The notes beneath the pieces are model-generated. The model did not search any database and had not been told where the DNA came from. It saw nothing but the letters and a program-made list of their open reading frames with translations. 64,000 bases of DNA from positions 558,001 through 622,000 of the forward strand of contig JASSKH010000015.1 in NCBI GenBank assembly GCA_031763025.1. The letters are read 5' to 3'. The stretch comes from Macrocystis pyrifera. Lineage: Eukaryota; Sar; Phaeophyceae; Laminariales; Laminariaceae. Numbering within the stretch: position 1 is the first letter of the stretch; every line of letters begins with the position of its first letter. Position numbers and translations under genes: made by a program. Positions 24,094 to 33,646 of the stretch are shown here, in pieces.

Positions 24094-25496
24094 ATGACAG
24101 AATCGCCTTACACTGCGTTGAAAAAGACGCTCGAAACCGTTGGTCAATGCAAAGATCAACGGAACTACCGCGAATGGGCTGAAAAGTTTCGAATGGCGGT
24201 GGGTCTTCATTCGCAGGACCTGCTGAAGATTCTTGACGGAGAATCGTGCCCCAGTGGCACTGGGATGGACGCTGCTACAGTAGTTCAAACTGGAAAAGTC
24301 GGAACAACCAGTTGTTCTCCCTCATTTACTTCTCCACAGTTGAATCCGCTAACATTACCACGAAGCCTTTTCAAGGGAAGACTGGGGGTGAAATGGGAAT
24401 TAGAGCTGCGGCTTGGGCGGCCCTGAAGGAACGCTTGGCCGGAAACACAAAAGAATCCCGGCGAGCCCTCAGGGAGCAACTCCACTCTGCCAAGCTCCGA
24501 CACGGTCAGAACGTCATCGACTTCCTGGCAACCATGGACGACTTAAAACTTCGGCTTGAAGATATGGGTGAGACCACGCCGGAGGAGACATTCGAGGACT
24601 TAGTGTTAAACACTCTCGTTCACTCGTCGGACTACAGCTTCATGCGGGACATGCATTACCGGCAACCGTTTCCAAATGTCAAAGAAATAAAGCGAACCGC
24701 TGTGAATTACTTTATCGACGCACAATCGAGGAAGTCGTCGGGGCCCGCAGTCTCCGGCCGTGGTGCGGCAATGGCCGCGACCAGCAAAGACCGGTGCCAC
24801 AACTGCAACGAGTACGGACACTTCCAGCGAGATTGCCCTAAGCCAGCCAAGAAGAGCCGGTCGAAGTCGGGAAAGTCGCGGTGGAAGGACAAGGGCAAGA
24901 AGGCCGGCGACCCCTCTCCAAAGTGGTGCAGCTATCACAAGACTACCAGCCACAGCGACAACGAGTGCAAGGCTCAGCGAGAGATCCAGTCGCTGACTGC
25001 ACGCCTGGCGATGCTGCAGTCTCCGGGGCAAGGCAGTTTCGCTCATGTCGGGAGCGCACATCCGGCCGCTTTTCCACCACAACCGTCGGGTGCCGCTGGT
25101 TTCGCTCATGTCGGGAGCGCTCACCCCGCCGCTCTTCTTCAACCACAGTCGGGGGCTGTTGGTTTCGCTCATGTCGGGAGCGCACCCGTGGCTCCGCCTC
25201 CTCCGCAGACCAAAACGGTTTTGGCTACTCGTTCACCGCGATGGGAGTGCCCCTGCCAGCGGCGGCCACGCTTTCTCATGGGGCTCCCACCGCGGAATCC
25301 GGGGCAGAATCGGGGGAACTTGCGTCTGCTCAGGCGGCATCACAACCGACCTACCGTCTACCCGATGGGGTTTTTCGAGCGCTCATGGCGAGCACTCCTG
25401 ACCTGTCAGGTGAAGGTGGGCTTCGTACCAACGGCACCTACATTGAGCTATTGGTGGACAGCGGGGCATCATTCAACTTCGTCGATCCGGAGCTGA
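24094..25496 (+). CDS. gag: Copia Gag polyprotein (with one frameshift)
   Basis: The likely start is ATG 24094 (MTESPYTALKKTLETVG). This frame gives the first ~60 residues, including YREWAEKFRMA. The Gag homology then continues one frame over from about 24286 (WKSRNNQLFSLIYFSTVESA) to a stop at 25496, so a one- or two-base indel lies near 24280-24286. The middle is the UBN2-like copia Gag region (LREQLHSAKLRHGQNVIDFL, then LKLRLEDMGE). A CCHC zinc knuckle, CHNCNEYGHFQRDC (CX2CX4HX4C), lies at about 24796-24837 and is followed by a Lys/Arg/Ser-rich stretch. The C-terminus contains three 21-residue repeats (FAHVGSAHPAAF-like). Pol overlaps in the -1 frame. Confidence 0.9.
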
Positions 25497-28400
25497 CCCC
25501 GGGACTGCTAGCCTCAATGCGGGACTATGAACCTCTTCAGGTTCCCCACCAGATCGTCGCAGCTGGAAAGCACATCCTGTACGGGGTAGCTGCAGGCACC
25601 GTCAACGGCACCATTACCGATGATGGTGGGAACAACCAGGATTTCTCCTTTCGTGCAATCATCGTCCCTGGGCTGGGAACGAACCTGTTTTCCGTCTCCA
25701 TGGCCATGGTGGAGGGGATGGCTGCACTGTTCTACCCGGAGAAACCGAGGTTCGAAAAGGACGACCTCGTTGTGCCGATGAAGACTCTAGGCGTCGACGC
25801 AACGACCGGACAAATCATGTGCTCCATCGCTGTCGCGATCGAAAACCGTGCTGGTACCTCCGTGAAGCCTAGTGGTGCTGCCTTAAAGGTGGTTTCTGCT
25901 GACCTGTGGCACCGTCGCATGGGGCATGCCAACCGAAACAGCATGGAAGTTCTTCGGAAGATGCCGCACAGCGGTGTTGAGTACAACGGTGACCTGACGC
26001 CGTGCGACGTCTGCCCATTCGGCAAGAGTGAGCAGCAACCCCACCCGAAACAAGCGTCGTATGACGTCCAGCGGCCGTTTGAACATGTCTCTGTTGGCAC
26101 CATGGGACCGATCAACCCTCCGGCACTGGGCGGCTACACCTACGTCACCAAGTTTGTTGATCAGCTGACGAAGTGGAAGGAGATTTACCTCATCAAGAGC
26201 AAGACACACACCATCGACTCCCTCGTGCTGTTCAACAAGGCCGTCGTGATTCCGTCCGGAGAGCGTTTAGTCCGCCTGAGAGGGGACAAAGGTACAGAGT
26301 TTACGAGTGAGGAGTTCCGCCAGTACTGTCTAAACATCGGCGTCAAGTTGGAGTTTGCTTCTACCAATACCCCTCAGCAGATCGGCGCAAACGAGCGGGC
26401 AGGTCGAACGCTTGCTGGTATCGTGCGCTGTTTGCTTGCTGATTCGGGTCTCCCGAGTTTTCTCTGGGAGGAGTTGATGCTGACTGCAGTCTACCTGAGC
26501 AACCGGGTCCCACATGCGGCGTTGAGCAACGGTACGCCCTACAAGGCACTCTACGGCAACGATGCTTACCTCGGGAACATTCGAGTTATCGGGGCTAGGT
26601 CGTTTGTACACGTAGAGACCCACACCAAGAAATTGGAGCCGCGTGCTTGGGAAGGACGCCTGGTTGGATATAGCACAGACAGCAAGTCTTGCCGGGTCTA
26701 CAATCCAGCGACGAAACGTGTCAGAGAGAGTCGAAATGTTGTCTTCATTGAGACGCCCTCTGCACTGCCTCGCGTGAAGGTCGGTGGTTTCGACAACAGC
26801 AAGCTCACGTACGACGAAAGTGACGACTTGGTAAGGGATGTGCGTGAATACACGTCTAATCAAGATATCGGTTCGCCTTCTCCTAACCTGGACGCTGCAG
26901 AGCCGTTAGTGACCGACTTTTTGGAACAAATCCGTGATGTCACCGATCGCGATATTGGCGTTAGCCCTGTTGCTCCTACCCCGCCTGTTTCGCCTGGGGG
27001 AGTGAGCCCTTCCGCTTCGCCATCGGGATTTACGCCGTCTGGTGCTACGCCTGGTGGTTCTGCGCTTGGAGGTTCTTCGCGTGGTGGTTCTTCGCGTGGT
27101 GGTTCTTCACGTGGTGGTTCTGCGTCGCGCGGAGGTCGCGCCATTACACCGGCCGTGACCAGATCTGCCTCAAGCCAACCTAACGCCAGAACACTTAGCG
27201 AACTGAGACGGCTCGGCTTTGCGTACATCACGAAGGGGAAGTGCCAGGACGTAGCTCACAAGAACGTCATGTCTAGATTCGTGGAGTACGCGTATGCTGT
27301 ACAGACCATGCAGTCGGGAGTCCCCAAGTCATATGCTGAAGCCATGAAGCTTCCAGACGCTAAGTTTTGGGGAGCTGCCGCGGACAAAGAAATGGCCAGT
27401 CTGAACGAACTAGGAGTGTACAAGCTGGTACCGCCATCATCTGTTTCTCCGGGACAGAATGTCATCAACTCCAGGTGGGTTCTGAAGCGTAAAGCTGATA
27501 ACTCATACAAAGCGCGGGTTGTGGCTCAAGGCTGGAACCAGGTTCCGGGCCTGGACTGCGGCATTACGTTTGCTCCGGTTTGCCGTCTGCAAAGCATCCG
27601 ATTGGTGCTAGCAATTGCAGCGGAGCTGGATCTGGAGGTATTTCAGCTGGACGTGAAAACTGCTTTTCTGTATGCCGACATTCAAGAGGAAGTGTTTGTA
27701 GCTCAGCCACCTGGCTACCAGACCAAGGACAAGGATGGAGGCCCTCTGGTCATGAGGCTGGAGAAAAGCCTCTATGAGCTAGCTCAGAGCCCCGAGAACT
27801 GGTTCCATACCATTGATCCCGTCCTCAAAGTCATCGGTTTCATCCCGCTGAAGTCCGACACTTGTGTCTACATATACCAGCATGGGGGTGTCACCGTCAT
27901 CCTCACCTTGTACGTGGACGATCTACTCGTGATTGGTGGCAACATCGAAGTAATCGAGAGGATCAAGGCACAGCTCATGGACAAGTTCAAGATGACTGGC
28001 ATGGGAGATGTGTCGCGTGTACTTGGGCTGCAGGTCACCCGCAACCGTGCCGAAAGGACGCTTACAATCGACCAGGAGGACTACACCAAGTCCGCGCTGG
28101 AGCGATTCGGTTTCGCCAACTGCAAGCCAACACTGACTCCCGGATACGGACCTGAACTCTCCACAAAGCAGCCGGAGGAGACCCTACTGAACGCCGACGA
28201 GAAGCAGAGGTACCAAGCGATCGCAGGCACGGTCATGTACCTGGCTTCTGTACTCAGGTATGACATAATGTACAGCTCGGGTCAGATTTCTCGTGCCATG
28301 TCAAATCCGTCGAAAGTGCACATGGTGGCGGCCAAGCACATTTTGCGGTACCTGGCAGGGTCCACCGACTTCAAAATTGTGTACAAGAAGGGAGGCTTTA

Positions 28401-28867
28401 AGCTCACGGCCTTCTCGGACTCAAACTGGGCTAATAACCCGGACAACGGCAAGTCGACGTCGTGTTACGTCATGATGTTGGCCAGGGCTCCAATCAGTTT
28501 CAAATCTGGTCTTCAAAGCCTAACAGCCATGTCCACAATGGAAGCAGAGCTGGTCGCATCGGCACTCGCGATGAAGGAAGCCGTGCTCTGCATGAACATG
28601 CTGACGGAGCTAGGGTTTGGGGAGCAGTTCGTTCAAGTGCCGCTTCACTGCGACAACACTGCAACTCTGCATGCGCTTGGAAACCGTTCATATAGTTCTC
28701 GAACCAAGCACATTGCACTCCGTTACTTCTACATTCGCGAGCTGGTATCCGAGGGGAAGATTTCGACTCACTACATCTCCACAAAGGACAACCCCGCCGA
28801 TATCGGGACCAAGCATTTTGCTAAGCCGCGTTTCCAACAGCTACTGGACACCATCAGCAGCTTCTGA
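24881..28867 (+). CDS. pol: Copia Pol polyprotein (PR-IN-RT-RH)
   Basis: One long open frame, in -1 relation to gag, so Gag-Pol would need a -1 shift in the 24881-25496 overlap. Protease: LLVDSGASFNFV near 25450. Integrase zinc finger: LWHRRMGHANRNS with CDVCPFGK. In the integrase core the first Asp position reads HVSVGTMGPI where the family has Asp two residues before Met. The second Asp (RGDKGTEF) and Glu (QQIGANERAGRTL) are present. Reverse transcriptase: RWVLKRKADNSYKARVVAQG, QLDVKTAFLYA and the catalytic LYVDDLLVIGG (about 27910-27942). RNase H: AFSDSNWANN, MSTMEAELVA, HCDNTATLHAL and DNPADIGTKHF near the stop. The upstream end is open without a natural Met. An RGGSS 15-bp repeat (27050-27130) lies between IN and RT. 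Confidence 0.95.
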   Translation: MEGQGQEGRRPLSKVVQLSQDYQPQRQRVQGSARDPVADCTPGDAAVSGARQFRSCRERTSGRFSTTTVGCRWFRSCRERSPRRSSSTTVGGCWFRSCRERTRGSASSADQNGFGYSFTAMGVPLPAAATLSHGAPTAESGAESGELASAQAASQPTYRLPDGVFRALMASTPDLSGEGGLRTNGTYIELLVDSGASFNFVDPELTPGLLASMRDYEPLQVPHQIVAAGKHILYGVAAGTVNGTITDDGGNNQDFSFRAIIVPGLGTNLFSVSMAMVEGMAALFYPEKPRFEKDDLVVPMKTLGVDATTGQIMCSIAVAIENRAGTSVKPSGAALKVVSADLWHRRMGHANRNSMEVLRKMPHSGVEYNGDLTPCDVCPFGKSEQQPHPKQASYDVQRPFEHVSVGTMGPINPPALGGYTYVTKFVDQLTKWKEIYLIKSKTHTIDSLVLFNKAVVIPSGERLVRLRGDKGTEFTSEEFRQYCLNIGVKLEFASTNTPQQIGANERAGRTLAGIVRCLLADSGLPSFLWEELMLTAVYLSNRVPHAALSNGTPYKALYGNDAYLGNIRVIGARSFVHVETHTKKLEPRAWEGRLVGYSTDSKSCRVYNPATKRVRESRNVVFIETPSALPRVKVGGFDNSKLTYDESDDLVRDVREYTSNQDIGSPSPNLDAAEPLVTDFLEQIRDVTDRDIGVSPVAPTPPVSPGGVSPSASPSGFTPSGATPGGSALGGSSRGGSSRGGSSRGGSASRGGRAITPAVTRSASSQPNARTLSELRRLGFAYITKGKCQDVAHKNVMSRFVEYAYAVQTMQSGVPKSYAEAMKLPDAKFWGAAADKEMASLNELGVYKLVPPSSVSPGQNVINSRWVLKRKADNSYKARVVAQGWNQVPGLDCGITFAPVCRLQSIRLVLAIAAELDLEVFQLDVKTAFLYADIQEEVFVAQPPGYQTKDKDGGPLVMRLEKSLYELAQSPENWFHTIDPVLKVIGFIPLKSDTCVYIYQHGGVTVILTLYVDDLLVIGGNIEVIERIKAQLMDKFKMTGMGDVSRVLGLQVTRNRAERTLTIDQEDYTKSALERFGFANCKPTLTPGYGPELSTKQPEETLLNADEKQRYQAIAGTVMYLASVLRYDIMYSSGQISRAMSNPSKVHMVAAKHILRYLAGSTDFKIVYKKGGFKLTAFSDSNWANNPDNGKSTSCYVMMLARAPISFKSGLQSLTAMSTMEAELVASALAMKEAVLCMNMLTELGFGEQFVQVPLHCDNTATLHALGNRSYSSRTKHIALRYFYIRELVSEGKISTHYISTKDNPADIGTKHFAKPRFQQLLDTISSF
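25037..25225 (+). repeat. Three 63-bp tandem units in the gag/pol overlap
   Basis: TTTCGCTCATGTCGGGAGCG starts at 25037, 25100 and 25163. Because 63 is a multiple of three, both overlapping frames carry a 21-residue repeat (FAHVGSA in gag, FRSCRER in pol). Confidence 0.9.
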
Positions 28868-29239
28868 CGTCAGTATCGTCGTCAACATCTTATGTTATTT
28901 GTTTGTGTCATCAACACTGTGTTTGTGTTTGTGTGTTTGTTTTGTGAACCTGTTATTTGTGGAAATCAGCTTGCTATTTCAATGGTCAACATTCGTCTCG
29001 AACCATTACTGGTTGAACGAGACATGTAGGATTGAAGGTTATGGTAAATTTGGTTTGTGCAGGAACGATAGCAGTACTTTTGCAAGCACATAAATGTATG
29101 CACGTAAGGCACAAAGCATTGTTAAAATTGTACTAGTAAACGAATCGAACTACTATATTGCAGGAAATGGTTTCTTGACTGTTTTCTATTTTATCACTGA
29201 CTGAAATTGTTTTTCTTGGTTTTATCATCGAATTTCACA

Positions 29240-29250
29240 TTGAGGGGGAG
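29240..29250 (+). promoter_or_regulatory. Copia polypurine tract
   Basis: TTGAGGGGGAG directly precedes the 3' LTR, as expected for plus-strand priming. The 28868-29239 stretch between the pol stop and this tract is T-rich untranslated sequence. Confidence 0.85.
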
Positions 29251-29725
29251 TGTTATGGAAATGTTAGCACATGACCATGTTTGTGTCAATGTTCAAGTAG
29301 CACTGCTCTTGTGTCGTAGATCATAGTCTATGTACCGTTTCGGCTTGTAACGTATATTATGCAGAGGAATAGCAGCCGTATCGTCCCTGCTCGTAGGACT
29401 GAGTATTGCAGCCGTATCGTCTCTGCTCGTAGGACCGAGTATCTCACTCTCTGATGTGACCTTTATCCGGATCGTGATGGTATCCTAGCTGCCTATCCGT
29501 CTCTGGAAGCTGCCGTCGTCTGGACTCTTGCATTCTCTGTGGAGTACATCTGTGTGTGTTGGCCATCTAAGCGCCAGTGTTTACGTGTTATCACGTCTTC
29601 TTCTCTCTACAGCACGGGAGTATCTTACTCCCCGGGCCATCGCTAGCCCGGTGTCATATCTCGGGTATCACCGAGGACACAGCCTCTGTCTACATTGCCA
29701 GGGTACAACGCAATTATCCATAATA
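29251..29725 (+). repeat. 3' LTR of the copia element
   Basis: 475 bp, identical in length to the 5' LTR with six single-base differences counted by eye. It is followed directly by the CGGAC target duplication. Confidence 0.95.
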
Positions 29726-29741
29726 CGGACGTTGTCGCGAA

Positions 29742-29803
29742 GACGTCGCAGCGTCTTCCCCATACGTCGCAGCGTCTTCCCCATACGTCGCAGCGTCTTC
29801 CCC
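29742..29803. repeat. 20-bp tandem repeat next to the copia insertion site
   Basis: About three copies of CATACGTCGCAGCGTCTTCC. On the minus strand two frames are open through it: one gives a 20-bp-based mixed repeat around GEDAATY, the other around GKTLRRM. Confidence 0.85.
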
Positions 29804-30515
29804 AGAGTCAACGACGGCAAATGTGTCAATAATGTAGGCTTCCCCATCTTCTGCCGTAACTTCCGCTCTCTCTATCATATCGTCCGCCGACGCGATATCG
29901 CCGTTGGCCTCGGCCGTCGCAATGTCGTCTTCACGCCTTGCCTATCGTTCGTATACGACTCCGATTCTCTTCCTCTTGAGTTGTAAGGAACTTCTGGTGT
30001 TAACATTGTCCTAAAAACTTCCTCAGGAACTTCCGTCAGATGGATAAGTATCGAGGTTAGGCTGACTGAACGCAGCTTCACGTACGAGCTGAAACTCGCA
30101 GACCAAATTATTTTCGTCCTTCATATATTTAATGAGGTCACCCACGACGGTCTGCTCCGATTAAGCGCTTAAGCTGGGACGCCGTTGGCTTGTGTTTTCC
30201 AGCGAGCACTATTGTGAACATATCCAATAAACCGGTCGCAGCCATAGGCAACTCAGTCGCAACGGATGACGAATCGTTCGCGTAGAAACTATGTCTGGCG
30301 AAGAGATCGTTGGGCGGAACCGGATAAGTCTATAGCCTTCCTTGATTCCAACGCGACAACATGTCCCTTGACGCGAACGGGAAAAGCAGCAGTCTACAGT
30401 AACTGTCGTATCCTGGAGATGGTCTGGTAACGCAGCCTCCGGAATCTTGTTTGACTGCTGGGACTTGCAACTTGCCCGGGTCTGATTCGTCGAACCCGTG
30501 CACACTTAGAACTAA
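29804..30515. other. Stretch without a recognised gene
   Basis: Minus-strand open frames (for example 29875-30081 and 30209-30505) show no recognisable domain. The first could be an exon of the interrupted host frame noted at 22012-22734. Confidence 0.4.
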
Positions 30516-31231
30516 GGGCCACTCCTAACGAACAAAAATAATCACGATTCGTGAGATTTTTAACGTGAATCGTGATTTTTTTTGTCGTGAATCACGACAA
30601 AAAAAATCACGATTCATGATGCCATTTTTTTAGCTTTTCCCTAAAAAAAAACAAAATCACGATTCACGACATTTGTCGTGTCTCAAAATACGCCTGATCA
30701 AGGCACTACGCAACCCACGCGCACCAACGGTACCCGAAGGTCGGTATAGGGGCATGGCAGACTCTGCTTGGTACGTCGCTTGTGGACAACGGGCGGCTAC
30801 CCAAAGACACCGCTGGGCGCGGGCTAACGAGGAGGTTGCGGCCTCGAAATTTCCAGGAGGAGGAGCCACTGCTGGAAGACAAACGGGAAAATGACGTGGG
30901 GATGTCACAGGCCAGGCCGGGAAGACGACGGTCGGTGAAATCGGAATCTCGCAGGCTGGGTCAGGCTTCGGCCCGTGACTCGAATATATCACGGGCTGGG
31001 CCAGGTGCGGACGGCCCAGCCCGGCGTGGCCGTGCGCTACTCTCGAGAGTTGACTCCACCCATAAAAAACGTTGGGTTTGAAATATCAGAATTTTTAGTA
31101 GTTGAAAATATCACGAAACGCGACGTTTTTCGGCTTTTTTGGTTAGAACTGAAATGTCACGGATCGTGATCTTTTGGCATGCCAAAAAGTCACGAATCGT
31201 GATTTTGTTTTCGGTTCGTTAGGAGCGGCCC
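30516..31231. mobile_element. PIF/Harbinger-type MITE, copy 1 (716 bp)
   Basis: The ends are GGGCCACTCCTAACGAAC and GTTCGTTAGGAGCGGCCC, with the 3-bp duplication TAA on both sides (30513-30515, 31232-31234). Behind the termini are arrays of the near-palindrome TCACGATTCGTGA separated by A or T runs. The middle is GC-rich. A 3-bp TWA duplication with GGGCC-like ends fits PIF/Harbinger (Tourist-type). No transposase was recognised in the interior. Confidence 0.85.
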
Positions 31232-31234
31232 TAA

Positions 31235-32870
31235 GCCATCGAGGACACCGTCAACATCATGCGGATACTTGCGAAATCCCGACATTACTTGATCATGCCT
31301 TTGAAGAAAACCTGTCGCTTTGAGGAGATCTTTGTGAGGTAATCAACACGGCGTCAACATGTGTTGTTCCGTAACGTGGGTCCTCTTGTCGCACACACCG
31401 CAGGGAAACCTGTACGCAGAGAACGGGTTAATATAATTGAGTGTTACCGTCAGATATGCGTTGTTCTGTTTTAATAACAACGAAAAAGATATATCTTTCG
31501 AGCTGCGCTACAGTAAACACAACTCACCGTGTAATGCCCAAAAACATGCGTTTATTAAAGGAATCGATGGCCCCCAAGAGAAGTTCGGGTAGAAGTGGGC
31601 CTGCTAATTCGACGCTGTCTCTGCACTGTTGCTGACCTAGCGGGGTGTCGATAGCAGCAGTTCGCCGTGATGGTATAAAAACTGGACAGGATCGTGCCGA
31701 ACGACGAACCCGCGCTCGCGAAGGACTGGGGCTTGTTGTACCTGTGCAGCTACAACAGCGCAAAGCAACCTTGCAGCCAAGAACTTAAGAAACAGAACGT
31801 CGCCAAGAACTCACCGACCAATACTTTAAACAAGTAAATTTTTCTGACTCTTTCAAGTCTGCTTTCCAGTCATTTTGCAGCAAAGTGTCGGGCACGTTTT
31901 TGAATTTGAACAAACGCCCGGTCTACCTGTCGGCCGTTGTCAATGCTGGAGTCGTAGTCCTCCTCATATCTAACCTCCTTGGTTTACGTCGTAGACGCAT
32001 CTACTAATCTCGACGGCGGAAAGCTCTCGGCCACTACTATAGTAACTGCTGCTGCCGCTGGCGCTACTGCTACAAGCCGTGCGCTCGTAGAGTGTGCTGT
32101 TGTGGTGGGGGGGTCCTATCTAACGTACCAGGTATATCCTGGACGACAAGCACAACGCATGAACGGGTGATACGACTTAGGGCAGGTGTACTTGTGGTTA
32201 TCTCTGTCTACTGTGTGATGTGCGTCCGCCGTCACCTGGGAAACCGTGGTTGCTGAAAAATCTCGAACCGTGCCTGTTTTTATAAAATTATGAAATACGT
32301 CAGCTGTGAGCTCGACTGATTAATTATATAGTTGCTCCCGACGGTTGGTATTACGTCTGTGTTGTCCAAACAAAGAATCGTCGGAGGAGTACGTCCTAAA
32401 AACTACATCTCATATGATACCATAGATCAGACGCCTGTTGTTGTTGTTTGTTGCCGTTTTCGCTAATAAAACGCGTGCTGCATAGGATTGAACATAAAAA
32501 GGCGAGACCCATGCCAGGGGGAGGGAGTCGATAAAAACAGAGAACTTTTTCAGTATCACAAAACAGACGATGGTATATGGGTGGTATCAACATAGCTTGA
32601 TGTCCTGCCCTTTCGCACCTTTGTCTTAAGAAAAACGCCCGACGTTCTCGTCTCAGCTGCGACTTGATCTGCAGGCTTAGCGTTGGTCGGCGAGCATGGG
32701 TCGAGATGATCGCCGCCTACCAAGAAAAAATTACCAGGTAGGTAAACAATTCGGCGGGCTAAGCGTTGACCACCACAAGTGCATTACGAGGCTTTACACT
32801 AACAATGAACAATCAGAGGGTACGGTGGGATTGGTTGGTAAGCACGGCAGTAGTACAGCAGCAGTAGTAC
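31235..32870. other. Stretch with few features
   Basis: It contains the ORF remnant 31789-32007, a CTG-rich patch (32045-32080), one TACCAGGTA (32126), another near 32732, and the CTCACAGCTGACG motif on the minus strand (32299-32311). No conserved gene was recognised. Confidence 0.5.
31789..32007 (+). pseudogene. ORF remnant with a C-terminal membrane-like helix
   Basis: After an in-frame TAA at 31786 the frame is open for 72 codons without a Met start. It begins ETERRQELTDQYFKQVNFSD and ends in a hydrophobic segment (YLSAVVNAGVVVLLISNLLG) followed by Arg-rich RRRR and a stop, like a tail-anchored or membrane-inserted tail. Upstream sequence is open in the same frame with charged residues. 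A diverged inverted copy of 31771-31860 lies at 34700-34790, so this may be part of a dispersed element. The function is unknown. Confidence 0.35.
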
Positions 32871-32873
32871 TAA

Positions 32874-33643
32874 GGGCCACTCCTAACGAACAAAAAAAAT
32901 CACGATTCGTGAGATTTTTGTCGTGAATCGTGATTTTTTTGTCGTGAATCATTTTGTCGTGAATCACGACAAAAAAAATCACGATTCATGACGCCATTTT
33001 TTTAGCTTTTCCCTCAAAAAAAAACAAAATCACGATTCGTGACATTTGTCGTCTCAAAATACGCCTGATCAAGGCACTACACAACCCACGTGCACCAACG
33101 GTATCCGATGGTCGTCATAGGGGCATGGCAGACTCTGCTTGGTACGCTGCTTGTGGACAACGGGCGGCTACCCAAAGACACCGCTGGACGCGGGCTAACG
33201 AGGAGGTTGTGGCCTCGAAATTTCCAGGAGGAGGAGCCACTGCTGGAAGACAAACGGGAAAATGACCTGGGGATGTCACAGGCCAGGCCGCGCAGACGGC
33301 CTGCGAGATGAAATCTCGCGAAACGAGCTTGGCCGACGGCCGGTGAAGTTGGAATCTCGCAGGCTGGGTCAGGCTTCGGCCCGCGATTCGAATATGTCAC
33401 GGGCTAGGCCAGGTGCGGACGGCCCAGCCCGGCCTGGCCGTGCCCCACTCTCGAGAGCTTGCTCCACACCCCCAAAAAACGTTGGGTTTGAAATATCAGA
33501 ACTTTAACTATTTGAAAATATCACGAAACGCGACGTTTTTTTTCGGCTTTTTTCGTTAGAACCGAAATGTCACGGATCGTGATCTTTTGGCATGCCTAAA
33601 AATCACGAATCGTGATTTTTTTATGGTTCGTTAGGAACGGCCC
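32874..33643. mobile_element. PIF/Harbinger-type MITE, copy 2 (770 bp)
   Basis: It has the same termini and interior as copy 1. TAA precedes it (32871-32873) and TAG follows (33644-33646), consistent with a mutated TAA duplication. It carries an extra block in the GC-rich middle (GCCTGCGAGATGAAATCTCG) shared with copy 3. Confidence 0.85.
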
Positions 33644-33646
33644 TAG

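Larger units (their letters stand above)
22735..29725 (+). mobile_element. Ty1/copia LTR retrotransposon, complete, 6,991 bp
   Basis: Two 475-bp LTRs (22735-23209, 29251-29725) start TGTTAT and end ATAATA. The target duplication CGGAC is at 22730-22734 and 29726-29730. Comparing the LTRs by eye I count six mismatches (about 1.3%), so the insertion is fairly recent. The internal order is gag with zinc knuckle, protease, integrase, reverse transcriptase, RNase H, the copia order. The copy is probably not autonomous: gag has a frameshift, and the first integrase Asp appears replaced by Gly. Confidence 0.97.

Noticed and set aside
24606..25172. Minus-strand ORFs inside the copia gag-pol overlap
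   Set aside because: Their repeats simply mirror the 63-bp tandem units, and gag and pol on the plus strand explain the sequence.
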